Shown one piece after another: positions 11,274 through 24,193 of a stretch of DNA of 64,000 nt. Under the pieces are notes generated by a model. The model was not told the origin of the DNA, made no database searches, and saw only the letters and a list, made by a program, of their open reading frames with translations. The DNA is from Talinum fruticosum. Lineage: Eukaryota; Streptophyta; Magnoliopsida; Caryophyllales; Talinaceae. The stretch covers positions 8,277,001 to 8,341,000 of the forward strand of contig JAITYX010000002.1 in NCBI GenBank assembly GCA_021018815.1, read 5' to 3'. The translations under genes and the position numbers were made by a program. How positions within the stretch are numbered: position 1 is the stretch's first letter; each line of letters opens with the position of its first letter.

Positions 11274-14200
11274 GGGCATGGAAGTTCAAAATCATCCTCG
11301 GCGTCGGAGGAGAATGGGGGCTCCGGGACTTGTCACATGTCGAAATTCCGCCAGAAGCTCCGCCATATTCATCGCCGGAGCAGCCACGGTTCAGGGAGTT
11401 CGACTGCCGCTTCGGCTTGCTTCAAATTGACATCCGCCGATGATTTCGCCGGAATCGCTCTCCTAACTATCATCTCTGTCTGTTCTCTCTATCTTTCTCT
11501 CCCTCTCTCTGTAGTTGCGCGCGCGTGTGTTTGAGATGTGAATGGTCAGTTCTGGTAATGTTCAGGCGGAGATGAAATTCAAGGACAAGTGGATGGCGTG
11601 CGTTTCGCTAGGAGAACAGACTTTTCGCACTGACATCTCTGACCAGTTAGTATTTCTCCCATTTCCATTTTATGATGTTAATGTGGACTTTTATAGTTTT
11701 ATGATAAGCATTATTGGCAAAAAATTATGTTGTGATCGAACGCATAATTCCAAATCCTAGTCCCCTTACTCATGGGATCGATCAATTTGGATTAGCTTAT
11801 TTTAGAAGAATGTCGTTAATTTCGGGGTTGTTGTAATACTCGTTACTGTTCTGCTGAGAGTGCTGGTATGAGAGACACTTATTGAGAGTTTGATTGCGTC
11901 CTTTGATGAGTGTTTGAGAGAGAGAGGTTACTGAGGTCTCCATCACAAGCCTAAGAGTCTAAGCTTGTAAGCTAAGTTGGAAGGCAGGAAGAAGCTGTAA
12001 GAGCAAGATAGTTGTAAGTTTAGTTGTAAAAAGTTAGAAGGAGTTATGTAACTTTTAAGCAACTAAGCAGCTCTAAGGAATGGTAAAGAGTGAGGAGCTC
12101 TAAAATTGTCAGTTAAAGCTAAAAAAATAGGGTCTAGGTGAGCCTGGACGGGTTATTCCAACTCCTATAATGTTATTAGAGGAAAGAAATCTCTTTTCTG
12201 TTCATTCAAAATTAGTATGCTTATTTCTTGGAGTCTATAAAGGGATTGCTTGTTTGTCATTTGACACTTAATTCTACCTTTGCACAACTTTATATTTTAC
12301 GATTTTCCTTCTCTATCTATCTCTTCTTGTATCTAACTTTGTTGCTTTACCTTTTCCGTTGCAGCACAGACAAGCCAGTTTGGAAATCCGTAAGAAACAT
12401 TGAGATATCACACTAAACGGGTTTTTGGTTGTATTTATTCTTAGTACCTAGTTGTTATCTTCATGGAGAATGTTCTTTTGAATGTGCAACATGATGAAAC
12501 TAAGTACTCCCTTCTGTCCCAAATTACTTGTTCCTCTTAGAAATAAGAACCTTATTGATGCTCACAAAAACTAAGCTTTTAGTTTAAGAGGGACAAGTAA
12601 TTTGTGATGGAGGGCGTATGTTTTTTTTTTTTCCCGTTTAATTGTTTCTATTTGGCTGGAAAGGTCTTGATCTTGGTCTTTCTAGTTCATCACCTTCATC
12701 TAAAATTTTGCTCATATGCGTTTTTGTTGATTAACTATATTGTGGAGCTTATACGTTTGACTATGCCTTGTGCAATTCGGATACTACTTTTTCGGAGGCT
12801 CGAGGAGTAGACACCTTGGGAGCATGTATTCCTGAGGGTCAAGTGCTAGTGTCAACTGTTTGATTTTAAGGCCATAGTGTATACTATATTGTCTCAATTA
12901 CCTTTCATTTTGTTCTTTGAATATGCGAGTGTGTGTGCTAGGACAATGATGGTCTGGGTGGGATCTTTTCAGAATCACCCTTTAAGTAGGTTTAGATGGG
13001 CCATTATAGGGAAGATTCGTACATACGACTTGCTTAAAAGGAGAAATTTTAAGTTGGTTAGTTGGTGTGCAATGTGCCTAGCGGAGGAAGAATTTGCTAT
13101 TCAACTTTTTGTCCATTGTCGGTGCGGCTTTATGGTATTTGTCTTTCTCTTTGATGAGGGTTAGTTGGGTGCGACCTTTGTGGTAAATGATGTTTTGGTG
13201 GTGTGGAGAAGAAGGTCAAAGAAGAGTTGGGTTCTAGGAGTTTTGAAGTTGACGCCATTAGCTATTTGGTGGAGTACTTGGAAGGAGAGGAATTACCGGA
13301 TTTTTGAGGACAAGGCGAGTTCCTTTGATGATTTCAAGCTTTGCTTTTTGAGAACTTTGTATAGTTGGTGTCAGGTTCTCGATCATGGTATAAAGTTGAC
13401 TTTTTGGGATTTTGTTGATATGATTACTCGAGAGCTTGAGGGCTTGATATTGTTTTGTGTTTGCCCCCTTTTGTACATGTTGACATCCCCTTGGTGTCTT
13501 TTTATACATTTTTTATTACCCATAAAAAGAGATCTTTTGATACATTATTGCTTGTCACTAACCATCCTTGTCTCTTTTTAAAAGAATACTTACCTGAAGC
13601 ATGAATTCATTTGCAATTGACTACTTAAATGGCTTTGGGTATAATTGACTACTTAAATGGCTTTGGCTGTTCATTTCCCTCTTCAATTTTATTATGTCAA
13701 GTTCTATCCAGTTAGTTATCTTATTTGAAAATTGTAGGATTATTATTATCCGGACTACTTAGCTAATCCAAGTATCCAACAACTGTTGACAAGAAAATTT
13801 CCGTTAAGACATTAACTTATAAATCCTTTTTGCTCATCCTGATTACTTTTGTTATTCTTCCATGAAGGAATCATATAACTCTTAACTTGGGATAAAAACA
13901 TTTTATATTTTCTTGTATTGTTAAATTATTGTTACCCTACTGTGTTATAGAGGGTTCCAGTCTATCACTAATGCCAAGTTGGAGTCTTTGGAGATCTTGT
14001 TGGCTACACCAACAGATATATTACATCATAGAAGATCAAATCTGCTGTCAATAGGGTGATTTTATGAGTTGTTTTAATAATTGTTCATCAGATGCACTGT
14101 TCATACTTTCTTAGTTTCTTGATATGGGATATCATGAATCTATCGGAGCAATCAAAAAGCACAAATTCTAATGGCTGCAAACTTTGATGATTTGTGATAA

Positions 14201-17200
14201 GCACTAGCATTTACTACTTGGGATTTGTTGTTATTGACTATATTTGTCTCAAGGATTTCAGCATTGCTCCAAATGGGAGGGATGTGCATCCTTCCTTTCT
14301 TTCTAATGGCTGCCATGGAATTTTGAACCCTCTCACCTTTTGTGACATATTTATGCCCCATGGCATTAAATTAGTATCTCTTAATTCAGAAAAAGAAAGC
14401 CTGGCTGGAGATTAATGAGTGGAACCCCTAGGGTTTAGCGTTAATAGGGGAAGGGAAGGAGATGGGAAAGAGGTTAATGAAATTGAAGGGAGGGGGGTAC
14501 ATATTACAACGTTTTAGATAGTGTAGAAAGGATAGAGTAGGTTAATAGGGCGGAAAGCAAAGACTTTAGTGCTTGCATCCCTCTTCATTCAATCCCCATT
14601 TTGGGTTCAAAATCCCCCAAAAACAAAATAAAAGAAGGAAAAAAAAGGAAAGGCTTTGGAAATGTAAGGCTCCTTGTTCTCTCCCTCTCATTTTAATTTG
14701 GGGTTTAGCGAGATTGATAAAATTTCCTCTTTCCACCTTCCTTCTCTCTATCGTTAATGACAACATTAACGGTTTGAAAGCTGTGTGACTTGTCCTAGAA
14801 GTAGGAAGTATGTGAGCTCTCTCGCACTTGCTTATGAATTTTGCCGAATTTTCGCTTCTGAGGTATGTATGGGAAAAAGAGTTGAGTGAGAAATTCCATT
14901 TGATCTATAATTCTATGAATGTACCTGTTGATGCAATATGGACTACTTTCGTGTGCATGGATATGCATCTGCTAAAAAAAAGGATGGCATTTTTGGAAAG
15001 GCAGAAAACATTCCTTTTTTTTTTTTTCTATAACAAAAAGAACTTTTACTGACTTTAAGGTGTTTGCTTTAATTTTTCCTGTTTGAGGGCATATTCTCTA
15101 TTGTTTCTCAAATTTCAGTAGCTCTTTGTTGGAACTTTTGCGATTCGTTGGAATTCATTCCCCCCCAACATAACACCAATATGTTTTTGCAGGAAAAGAA
15201 GCTTCTTCTGGAAAGCAACGGGCCTCATGTTGCAAGAGTATCTGTTTATGAGGTGTGAATATTCTATTCTGCTTGTCTTTCTGATATTTTTTCAATTTAT
15301 TTAACCGTGCCAATTCTTGGCTAGGAAATGACTGGTCTTTGATTAAAGGACCTGGATACCTAGCTTTGGCCCTTTAGTTTTATGATATGAATAATAACGC
15401 AATCTAGGTCATTTGGGATTTCTACCTGAAATTTATCCCTGTAAGAATGTTTCATTTTTTCTGGTCACCAAGAAAAGAATAAAGTTGTTTCATGGTACGT
15501 TCTCTAGTTTTCTTCAGCAGGTAAATGGAGAAAGATTGCCAAGTAGCTTTTGAATTATTTCTTTCATTCTGTAAACTAATCTTCTTATCTTCACACATGA
15601 TGCAGACCAACGTATTGACAAAAAACAATTTGATAGGTTATTGCGAGATTGACCTTTTCCAATTTCTCACTAAGGTGAGTCGTCTACTAAACCAAATTTC
15701 CTTACTATCCTATGGACAGAATTTCTTGTTAATTAATAAACATTTTATCTGGGGGTTATGACTTATAGGGCAGCTTTTGAATCGAAACACACTTGTTTAC
15801 TCCTTACAGAAGTAAAATAAAGTTGAGCAATATCCAGTGATAGGGGAAACACCGTAACTATTTCTAGTCAAGCATTAACATACATCCATGTCTTTCTCGC
15901 TGGCTAAGAAGCAAGATGCTAAGAGGCACGGACATGATACAGCACCAACACATTGATGCTTAATCTTTGAAAAAATAAGATATGACATTTCTGGTGGACA
16001 AATTTAATGAAAAAAATGTTTATGTGATTATTTGTGCATTCATCATTTCGGGGCAAGTGCCATCTAGAAGGCTGAAGCTCCTTCCAAAGCCTTTGTTTTT
16101 GGTTGCTTGGGTGGTCACTAAAGTGAAGATTCCCATAGAAGGCACGTTTTAAAATTAGAATGAGAAATTTTAACCAGTAATAAGGTGTTGTATTGTTTCT
16201 AGGACAAAGCCTTGTTGGTTGCTTGTGGGTTTCCTTGCTTTCACATTTGTCTCTTTCCTTACTGCGGGTTAATTAGGTTTAATCAACTAGTGCTAAAGAT
16301 GTATTGGTGACCTGGAGAAGAATGATGAAGAGGAGGTCTGGAAGTTGATTCCTTTGGCTGTATGATTGGTTACTTGCCAGGAAAGGAAATCTGATTTTTG
16401 AGGGCAAAGCTATGTCCTATCAATAATTCAAGGTTTATTTTTGAGAATTTTGTATAGTTGGAATCAATTTCTCAATTGTGGGGGAAAGTTGATTTTTTTT
16501 CTTTTCCGGATTTTGTAGATAAGATTATAAAGTAGAGCTAAAGGACATGATGCACTTCTTGATTACTCTTGGGGGAAAAAGAAGAGAGGGGTGGGGGGTG
16601 ACTGTTTTAGTTCATCAAGCTATTGTTCTTGTATCTTGCTTTAAAGTTCTCTCCTCTTTAGTTTCAATTATGTATGTTCCTATATACTAGTATTACCAGT
16701 TATGATGAAGTGAAAGACTCTTCGGAAGAAAACAACTAGATATCATATCACTAACTACTAAGAAGTGAGAACATGTTGCAGGATTCAGATTCTGATGTTG
16801 AGATAGTTGATATCTTAGACCCAAGCTCATCTGACACCGTGGTTGGGAAACTATCTTTTCGTGTTTTGTTGAGGTATGTGTGAGTTTGTTTAATGTTTTA
16901 GATGATCTGCAATCTTTTCTATGTAGCATATGATGATCACTTCAGTTCTCTTGCAGGATCCACAAGAAACTGAGAAGGGGTTTGCAAGGCGTTTGTTATC
17001 TATTGTGGTTTGTCCCACATTCCTCCTGTTTATCTTCATTTTGGAAGATCTAATCAAGTTATTTGTTCATTTTCTTCGTTTTTTTTGGGGGGTTGGTTGA
17101 CAATATTTTGCATTGCTGTTGGGGAATATCCCAATTCTGCTATGGAACGAGCACGAATTGATCTTATTAATTGTAATCAACAGACATTTTTTGAAAAGGC

Positions 17201-20200
17201 TTTGTCAAGCCACTGCCTCAGGGAGTGCTATATTTAACTATGCGAAAATTAGGAAATGCGTCATAGGTGAAAGAACTGTTATGGATTATGTGCTACTACT
17301 CTCTTAAAGTAAAAGAATTGTCGTGGAATATGTTTCCTCCAAAGTAGAATCAGGAGGTGCATTGGAGAGCCTTGGTTTGGTTGGTATGGATCAAACAGTC
17401 TGCATGGTGCAAGTCTTTGAAGTTGCATCACTAAAGCAGAAAGTATTTTTTTAAAGTGAAGTTTCTATCACTATATTTATTTAGAGTTTGATGGTGTTAT
17501 TTTAAGAGATCTCTTCCCTTTTCTTTATGTAATTAGAGTGAATTAATCTGCATATTTTTCTGGTTATTATGGGCGAACTTCTGGTTCTGGCGTCCAATTT
17601 CCTATTATGCCTTCTCGGCTGATGACTGCCTTGGCAATTTCTTTAGTAAACTTATTTGGAGTTATAAGAGGGGTTCTGTGCCCAACATGATTTGACGAAA
17701 CCTTAGTAGTTAGTACTATCTGTATGTTCATGGTTAATCATTTGTTTGTAAGCCATTTGTGTCTTGTTTCTTGTCAACTCCCTTCAATCTTGAACATTGG
17801 ATTGCCATGGGAGCTTACTGGGGAGTTGAGTGTTTCTACGAAGGTTCCCTTCTTTGTCTAGGAAGCAATACAGGGAAAAAATTGATATGATGGGAGGATT
17901 TTGTTCAATAGGTGCTGGGATGCACAAATGGATTCGCAATCCATTAATCATTTGCTGCTTGGTTGCCTGTTTAATGGAGCCCTTTGGAGTTGAGTTTTAA
18001 TTGCTTACTTTTTCCCTTGGGTTGTGGCTAAATTTTCCAAACAACATATGATGGCTTGGGAGGCTCTTTTGGAAAGTTGAAGAGAGATTCATGATGATTA
18101 CTGATTATTCCTCATACTATTTTTTCATTATTTGAGCAGAGAGGAACAGAAGAATTTTTGATGGCTTAGATACACCTCTTCTGCACAGGACAGGAAATCA
18201 AGATCCTCTATTTTGGGGATGAGGAGTGACTTTGTTGTAGGTTGTAGGTTGCATGTTTAGAGCCATTTTTTTGGTTTCTCAAATGAAATAATTTTTCCTT
18301 GTAAAAATATAGAAAGCAGAGGACCCACCAAGAGCTTACTGAAAGCTGCATAATAACCAAGACGAAGGCATTGGTTATATCTATTTGTCGAAATTAGTGC
18401 GGAAAACATCTAAAATGTCCAGAATTGTATTGCTGAATGAAAATGATATTCCAAATAGTTTTTATGGTGCTATTTTCTCCCCATTCCCTAAGCTACAAAT
18501 AATTTGGTGAAGACCCTCATAAATCCTTCAGGCATCCCTTCATTTTCCTGCTTACACTTCACAGAGTGATTCCCTGATGCTAAATTGACATTTTCAGTCC
18601 ACCCTTCTTTTTGGGTTTCTAATGCTTCCTACTTGAAGATGCTCATTGTAAGTGTTCCATGTATTGAAACTGTTGCCTGTTTACCTTTTGGATGCTAGCT
18701 TACGTTGGAATACATAGAGATTTGTGCTGACATGAATGTTTTGGATATACTATGTATCGTTGAATTTGTTATTTAAACCTCATTATATTTAAAGCATTGG
18801 AAGAAATGAAAAAATTGTTTTGTAACTTTGATGTCTCTCTGTAGGACTACAATGAAGATGGTCAACTTTCTTTCTCTGAGTTCTCTGACTTGATTGATGC
18901 ATTTGGCAACCAAGTGGCTTCTGAGAAGGTCTGAGAATCACATTCCAAGCATATACACAATTTTTGACTTGCTCCTCTTTTGTGGTGTTATATGTTATTA
19001 GGATTTGTTCTTTACAATGCTTTCCACTGTTACAACATGTGAACATGTTTGCAGAAGGAAGAGCTTTTCAAGGCTGCAGATGAAAATGGGGATGGTGTGG
19101 TTAGTATGGATGAGTTAGCTTCACTCCTTGCTCGCCACCAAGAAAAGTAAGGATGACACTGATTTACAACGTGATTTGGCCATGCAAATGTCCACTTATT
19201 AGACAATCGAAAAAGTCATTCTTACGCAATTTTTGGGCTTCTGATTATAATGGATTAATGCGAAAAGCCTCAATAAACTGTTCTCTTCTTCTTTTGGTGT
19301 GGAGTAGGAGGCAACTAATTCTTTTCAATCTAGGATCTTATAGAATTAGCCTCTATACTGTCCACTTTCTAGACTACTGAAAATGTTACTTTTGGCCAAT
19401 CTTTTTCTGCTTTAGGTTGTGTGATTCTAGCAAAATACCTCACTCCATTGTCCTTTTGTTTTTTGTGGATTAGTAGGCAGTCAATGCCTTTTATCTAGGG
19501 TCTCATGGAAATAGCCTGAGTGAATTCACCGGTAAGGCTATGTGCTTCTAACCCCCCAACACACCCCCTGCATAAGCGGAATCCCAGCATGTTGGTCTGT
19601 TTAAATACATCAACTTGGCTATGAAACCATAATTTGGCAGATCATCTTGCTTTGCTGATTTGGGCTTGTAGATGAAGTTAGCCTCTTTTTGTTCTTTTTA
19701 TGGTTCCAAGGTCTCGTGTGTTACTACCTTGATGTTCTTATTTCTGCTTTCTAAATTTAGATCATTGAATGCTTAATTCATGGGGAAAAATTTGTTTGGA
19801 GCATGTATCAATATGTTGGATATTGAACGATAGGGGCAGAGGTATCAAAGGACTGCTTTGATTTTGTTTTCGTTTCCCCTCCCTTTGATGAATACAGTTG
19901 GAAATTAATGAGGAAATTTTCATAGACGTGGTACTACCAAGAATTTGATGAGGGACCAAGTCATCTTCTTTGCTCACTTTAGGCGAAGTTGAGGTGCTTC
20001 TGCAATATGATGAGCAACCAGAAGTTCTCTTTATGACTTTTTGCGTAATTCTCCCTCCATTGTGGAATGAATTGGCAACTATGTATAAAAGTTAAAAGGC
20101 ATCAAGTCATCAACATAAGTTTTGGTTTCAATTGTGCATTAAATGAGTGATCGTGGATGTTTAGATTATCCAATTTCTTCTTCCCCTTGTTCATTGTTTG

Positions 20201-23200
20201 GTAAAGCAGTCTTCTTTCTTCCTGATTGGCAATGGGTGATTCTTTTGCTTATTGGGTACTTAACGCACGCTAAGTTCTTTATGTGTTTTCTATGCTTGTC
20301 TCGGGCTGCAGGGAACCATTGATAAACTCATGCCCCGTTTGTGGTGAGGTACTTGAAGCTTCAAATACACTTGGAAGTATCATTCATATGACCCTGTGTT
20401 TCAATGAAGGGACTGGAAACCATGCTATGAGTGGGGGTTTCTTAACTGATAAACAGGCTTCGTATGGGTAAGAATTTGTCATGATGTGTATCCCATTGTT
20501 TATAAAGCTTTATATCTCATTGCAATTGAGGTGGCTTTTGTTGTCATTTATTCTCAGTTATTTTGTAGATGACTAAATTTTTTCCCCTCTTTTTTCCTTT
20601 TTAATTTTCATTTTAGGTGGTTGTTTAAACTAAGTGAATGGGCACACGTCTCATCTTATGGAATTGGCTTGCACTCAGGCTCCAAGTCAGCTCATATATT
20701 GGTATGGGGGGACCTTGTGATCTATTGATTAATACTCCTTGTTTTAGCTGCAGGTTATAGCTTATGAAACATATTGTTTTCTTTGGTTTCTATTCGCTAG
20801 TCTCACTGGTTGTCTTTCCTGTTGTCACTGGTCATTTCCCCTCATCATGCTCTTTGTTAGACAGCTATTTGCAAATATGTTGATAACTTGCCTTGAGTTT
20901 GTTTTAACTCAGCATATTTCTCAAATATTCTAGTGTTATTCATTTCTATTAAGCTATGGACTAATTAGGTAAAAAACTACAAAAGGAATCCTTTTCTCAT
21001 TCTTTTAATCCTGCTTTCTGCTTGTTCATGACCTAGGTAACTCATCAAGATCTGCCAATTTTTTTCCCCTCATTTTGATTAACATGAAGAGAAAGAGCTT
21101 ATCTTATCAGTTTTATGCCCAACTAAAAGCTGCTTAAGGATACCATGAAAGGCTGATGCAATATAACAGAAAATGTGGCAGGCCTTTTTCTTCGTCAGAT
21201 TCTCTTGGATTTTGGGATGTGCCCGAACATTTTTTATCTTTTATATTTTTCTTTTTAAAGTCTGTTAGCGTTGATATTCACTGCTTTGTTACACTTTGTT
21301 CATTAGTTAATTATCGTCAATTTGATGTTCAAGTTTTATTGAATAGTGATTATCTACGTTTTTCAGGTGTTTGATCGAACTACGAAGAGGCTGGTCGAAG
21401 AACTAATTGATGGAAAGATCATCTTATCAATGAGAGCCATATATCATTCTAAACTGGGGCTTCAGCTTATGGACAAAGGTATATACAAATAAGTTAATGC
21501 ATTGAAGTGGTTTCGAAACAACTCTTCTCCAGTGTTTCCATCTTTGTGCTCTATCGCATCTCAGGCAGAGTATTTCCGAGTTCAGACAAGTGGAAATTAC
21601 TTTTGTAGTACGCCATGAATCTAATACTTTAGCCCATTAAGGCTTAGGTTATTGGGAGTTGCATTCTCACTGTGTTAATCTCACTATTTTTCAAATTTGT
21701 TTTCTGCAAACCTGTTGGCATGATGGCTTGTTTAAAGAGGGACAATTGCAAGTTAGTTTTACTGAGACTAGTAGTTAATTTTCGTTCATATGGTTGGCAA
21801 TTTTTTTTTAACTGTATACCTGATCTGTTATCTTGGTTTGGGGAAAACTCTTCTGTTACTCCCTACATTTCAAAGATAAGTCCTACTTTCAATTTTCTGC
21901 TGTTTCAATGCGAATGTTGTAATTTCTTTCACATCCCATAAGTAAATGTGCATAACTTTCTCTTCTCTTCTTTTCAATGTCTATACTCCTAACTGGTCCT
22001 TAAAATCTAGCATGAGCATGCTGGACTGCAGACTTAGATGACTCCATTTGTAGTATCAATTAATATTTCTAATGTTTGTTGTTATCTTTGAAATTATCTT
22101 GATGTTGAGTATGTAACATTCATCCTCAATCATTTTGTTTCTCTTCTTCAATTCCTTTTTGTGTGAAGTGTTTCTTTTTCTTTCCTTTTTTTTGTTTGGG
22201 GGGGAGGATGGAGTTCTTCAATTATGTTGCATTCTTTATCATGTGAAACTTCAATGGTTTTGCTTGATTGTCATGCAGGTGCAAAGGAAATTCTACAAGA
22301 ACTCTCTGAGAAGCAAGGGAAAAAATGAACTCTGTTGATTCTGCAAAAGATATACCGAAGTTCGTTAGTTTTTTCAAGGCATGTTACTGTTTTGTTATGA
22401 GATGATATTTGTGATTCTATGTCATGATTTCCCTCTCCTTGTGATCACTTAACAATGAGAGAGTCTCTTCTTTATGCTTACATTTTCTTGTCTGGGGGGG
22501 TTGGGGAGATCTGGGTGAATAGATGAATCCCATACTGGATTTACTGCTTTTATAGTTGTGTGACATTTCTGTCAATATTATTATCCATGTTCTAGCAATT
22601 TGTTTAACTACATTTGCAAGTTGTTTCTGGTCGTCACAAAATCAGTGGCTGTTTTATTCCTTATATAGCCTAGTTATACATCTTTTCTTCCTTCTGCCCT
22701 CCCTGTGAGAGGCATTAAGTGGCGGCTGGAGGAGCTGCACATTGGTTATTGTAGATAGCAGGAGGCCATATCTTTGCACACACTATGGCAGCGACAGGAG
22801 CTGGCTAAAGCTGTGACCTTACCAGCAATAATTGTGGCAGATGTACTATACCTATTAGGGGAGCTAGAGCTCATAAGTATCCTGCGGAAGAATTGATGAT
22901 TGCCAGCATTTGATTAGTTCTTTATGCCCCTAAACAACTTGTCTGGCTTGGGCCCTCTAGTCTTTATCTGGTGGAGAATGAGTACCATTGACATGGTCTC
23001 ACATGCAATAGTGGGATCTACAAAGGAAGATATTCATATTTGAGTTACTGCTGCAATTGAACCTCATTCATTCAAGAGGCTTGAAGTATAAAAATGAGAT
23101 TTACTGTAACCTCTGGTGGCCTGAGGTGGTGCTTTTGGACCAGAAAGGGATGTTGACTGAATGGGCACCTTGTTCATATCGGGTAGATTGGTTCCTCCTT

Positions 23201-24157
23201 TTATTGTTTCTTCTTCGCTTTAATACTTGTAACATTGAGTGTATGAGACGGAGTGATGGACATGTGTAAGTTTTATTTCGTTTCGTATTGCACTTCTAAT
23301 GTCTTGGTGTCGTGGAAAGAATGATTTATGTTTGTGGCGTCAATTTATAGCTTGGAAACTCTTTTATTTGGTGGCTTTCATAGGATGCTCGTTTTTAGTT
23401 CTTATTTTTGTCTTCGTTTCTTTTCCTGTTTATTTTCATCAGCCAATATTACGTGCACAGCAGAAATTATTATGTTGACTTTCTGATTATGCAGGATCAA
23501 ATCAATTTATCTGAAGTGAAGTACCCTCTTGATCATTTCAAGGTATGAAATGGGTTTCAATTAGACATTTGAACATAGATTTTGCTTACCTTATGCACCC
23601 ATCTAAAAAACTTTCATTAAAATGAAAATTACTGGGCAAAACTTGTTATAAGGGAATGCAGGATGTCTCTGGAATTTTCACTTTACGACACATCCTCGTC
23701 TTGGTGAAATGGGGACTGGGAGGTATTTACAGGTTCAATGGCTGCTGACCTTGATCTAAGGATTTGCGTCATGTAAATACTACTTTGGCCAAATTAATGA
23801 GTTTCCTTCAACGATCATTTTCCTAGTTTGTAAACTTATTTGACGATGAGGTCCAACAATGTGAAAAAACTTGATCTGATAGGTTTCAGATGCAAAGTCC
23901 AATGAAGCTTGTTTCAGCATTTTGTTTATCACGTGCAAAAATTAGGGGAGCACAGGAGCATCTATGCTTGCATGGTGAAGTTGCAACTTCTATGTGGAAT
24001 TGTTATTTGATGTTTAGGAGAATTGGTTGTGTTAATTCATTTAGCTAACTTGATAGAGCATCCCCAAGTTGAGTCTGTCCTGGCTTAGGGTTTCAAGTAC
24101 CAGAAAATCTTTTGGTGCAACACGTTCATTGCTATCATACAGTGCTGGGGTTAGATG

Positions 24158-24193
<36 letters not shown>

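Noticed and set aside
12877..13581. Two plus-strand frames that could be a host gene inside PSD intron 3
   Set aside because: They read as the zf-RVT and WKERN end of a plant LINE, with a shift between them.
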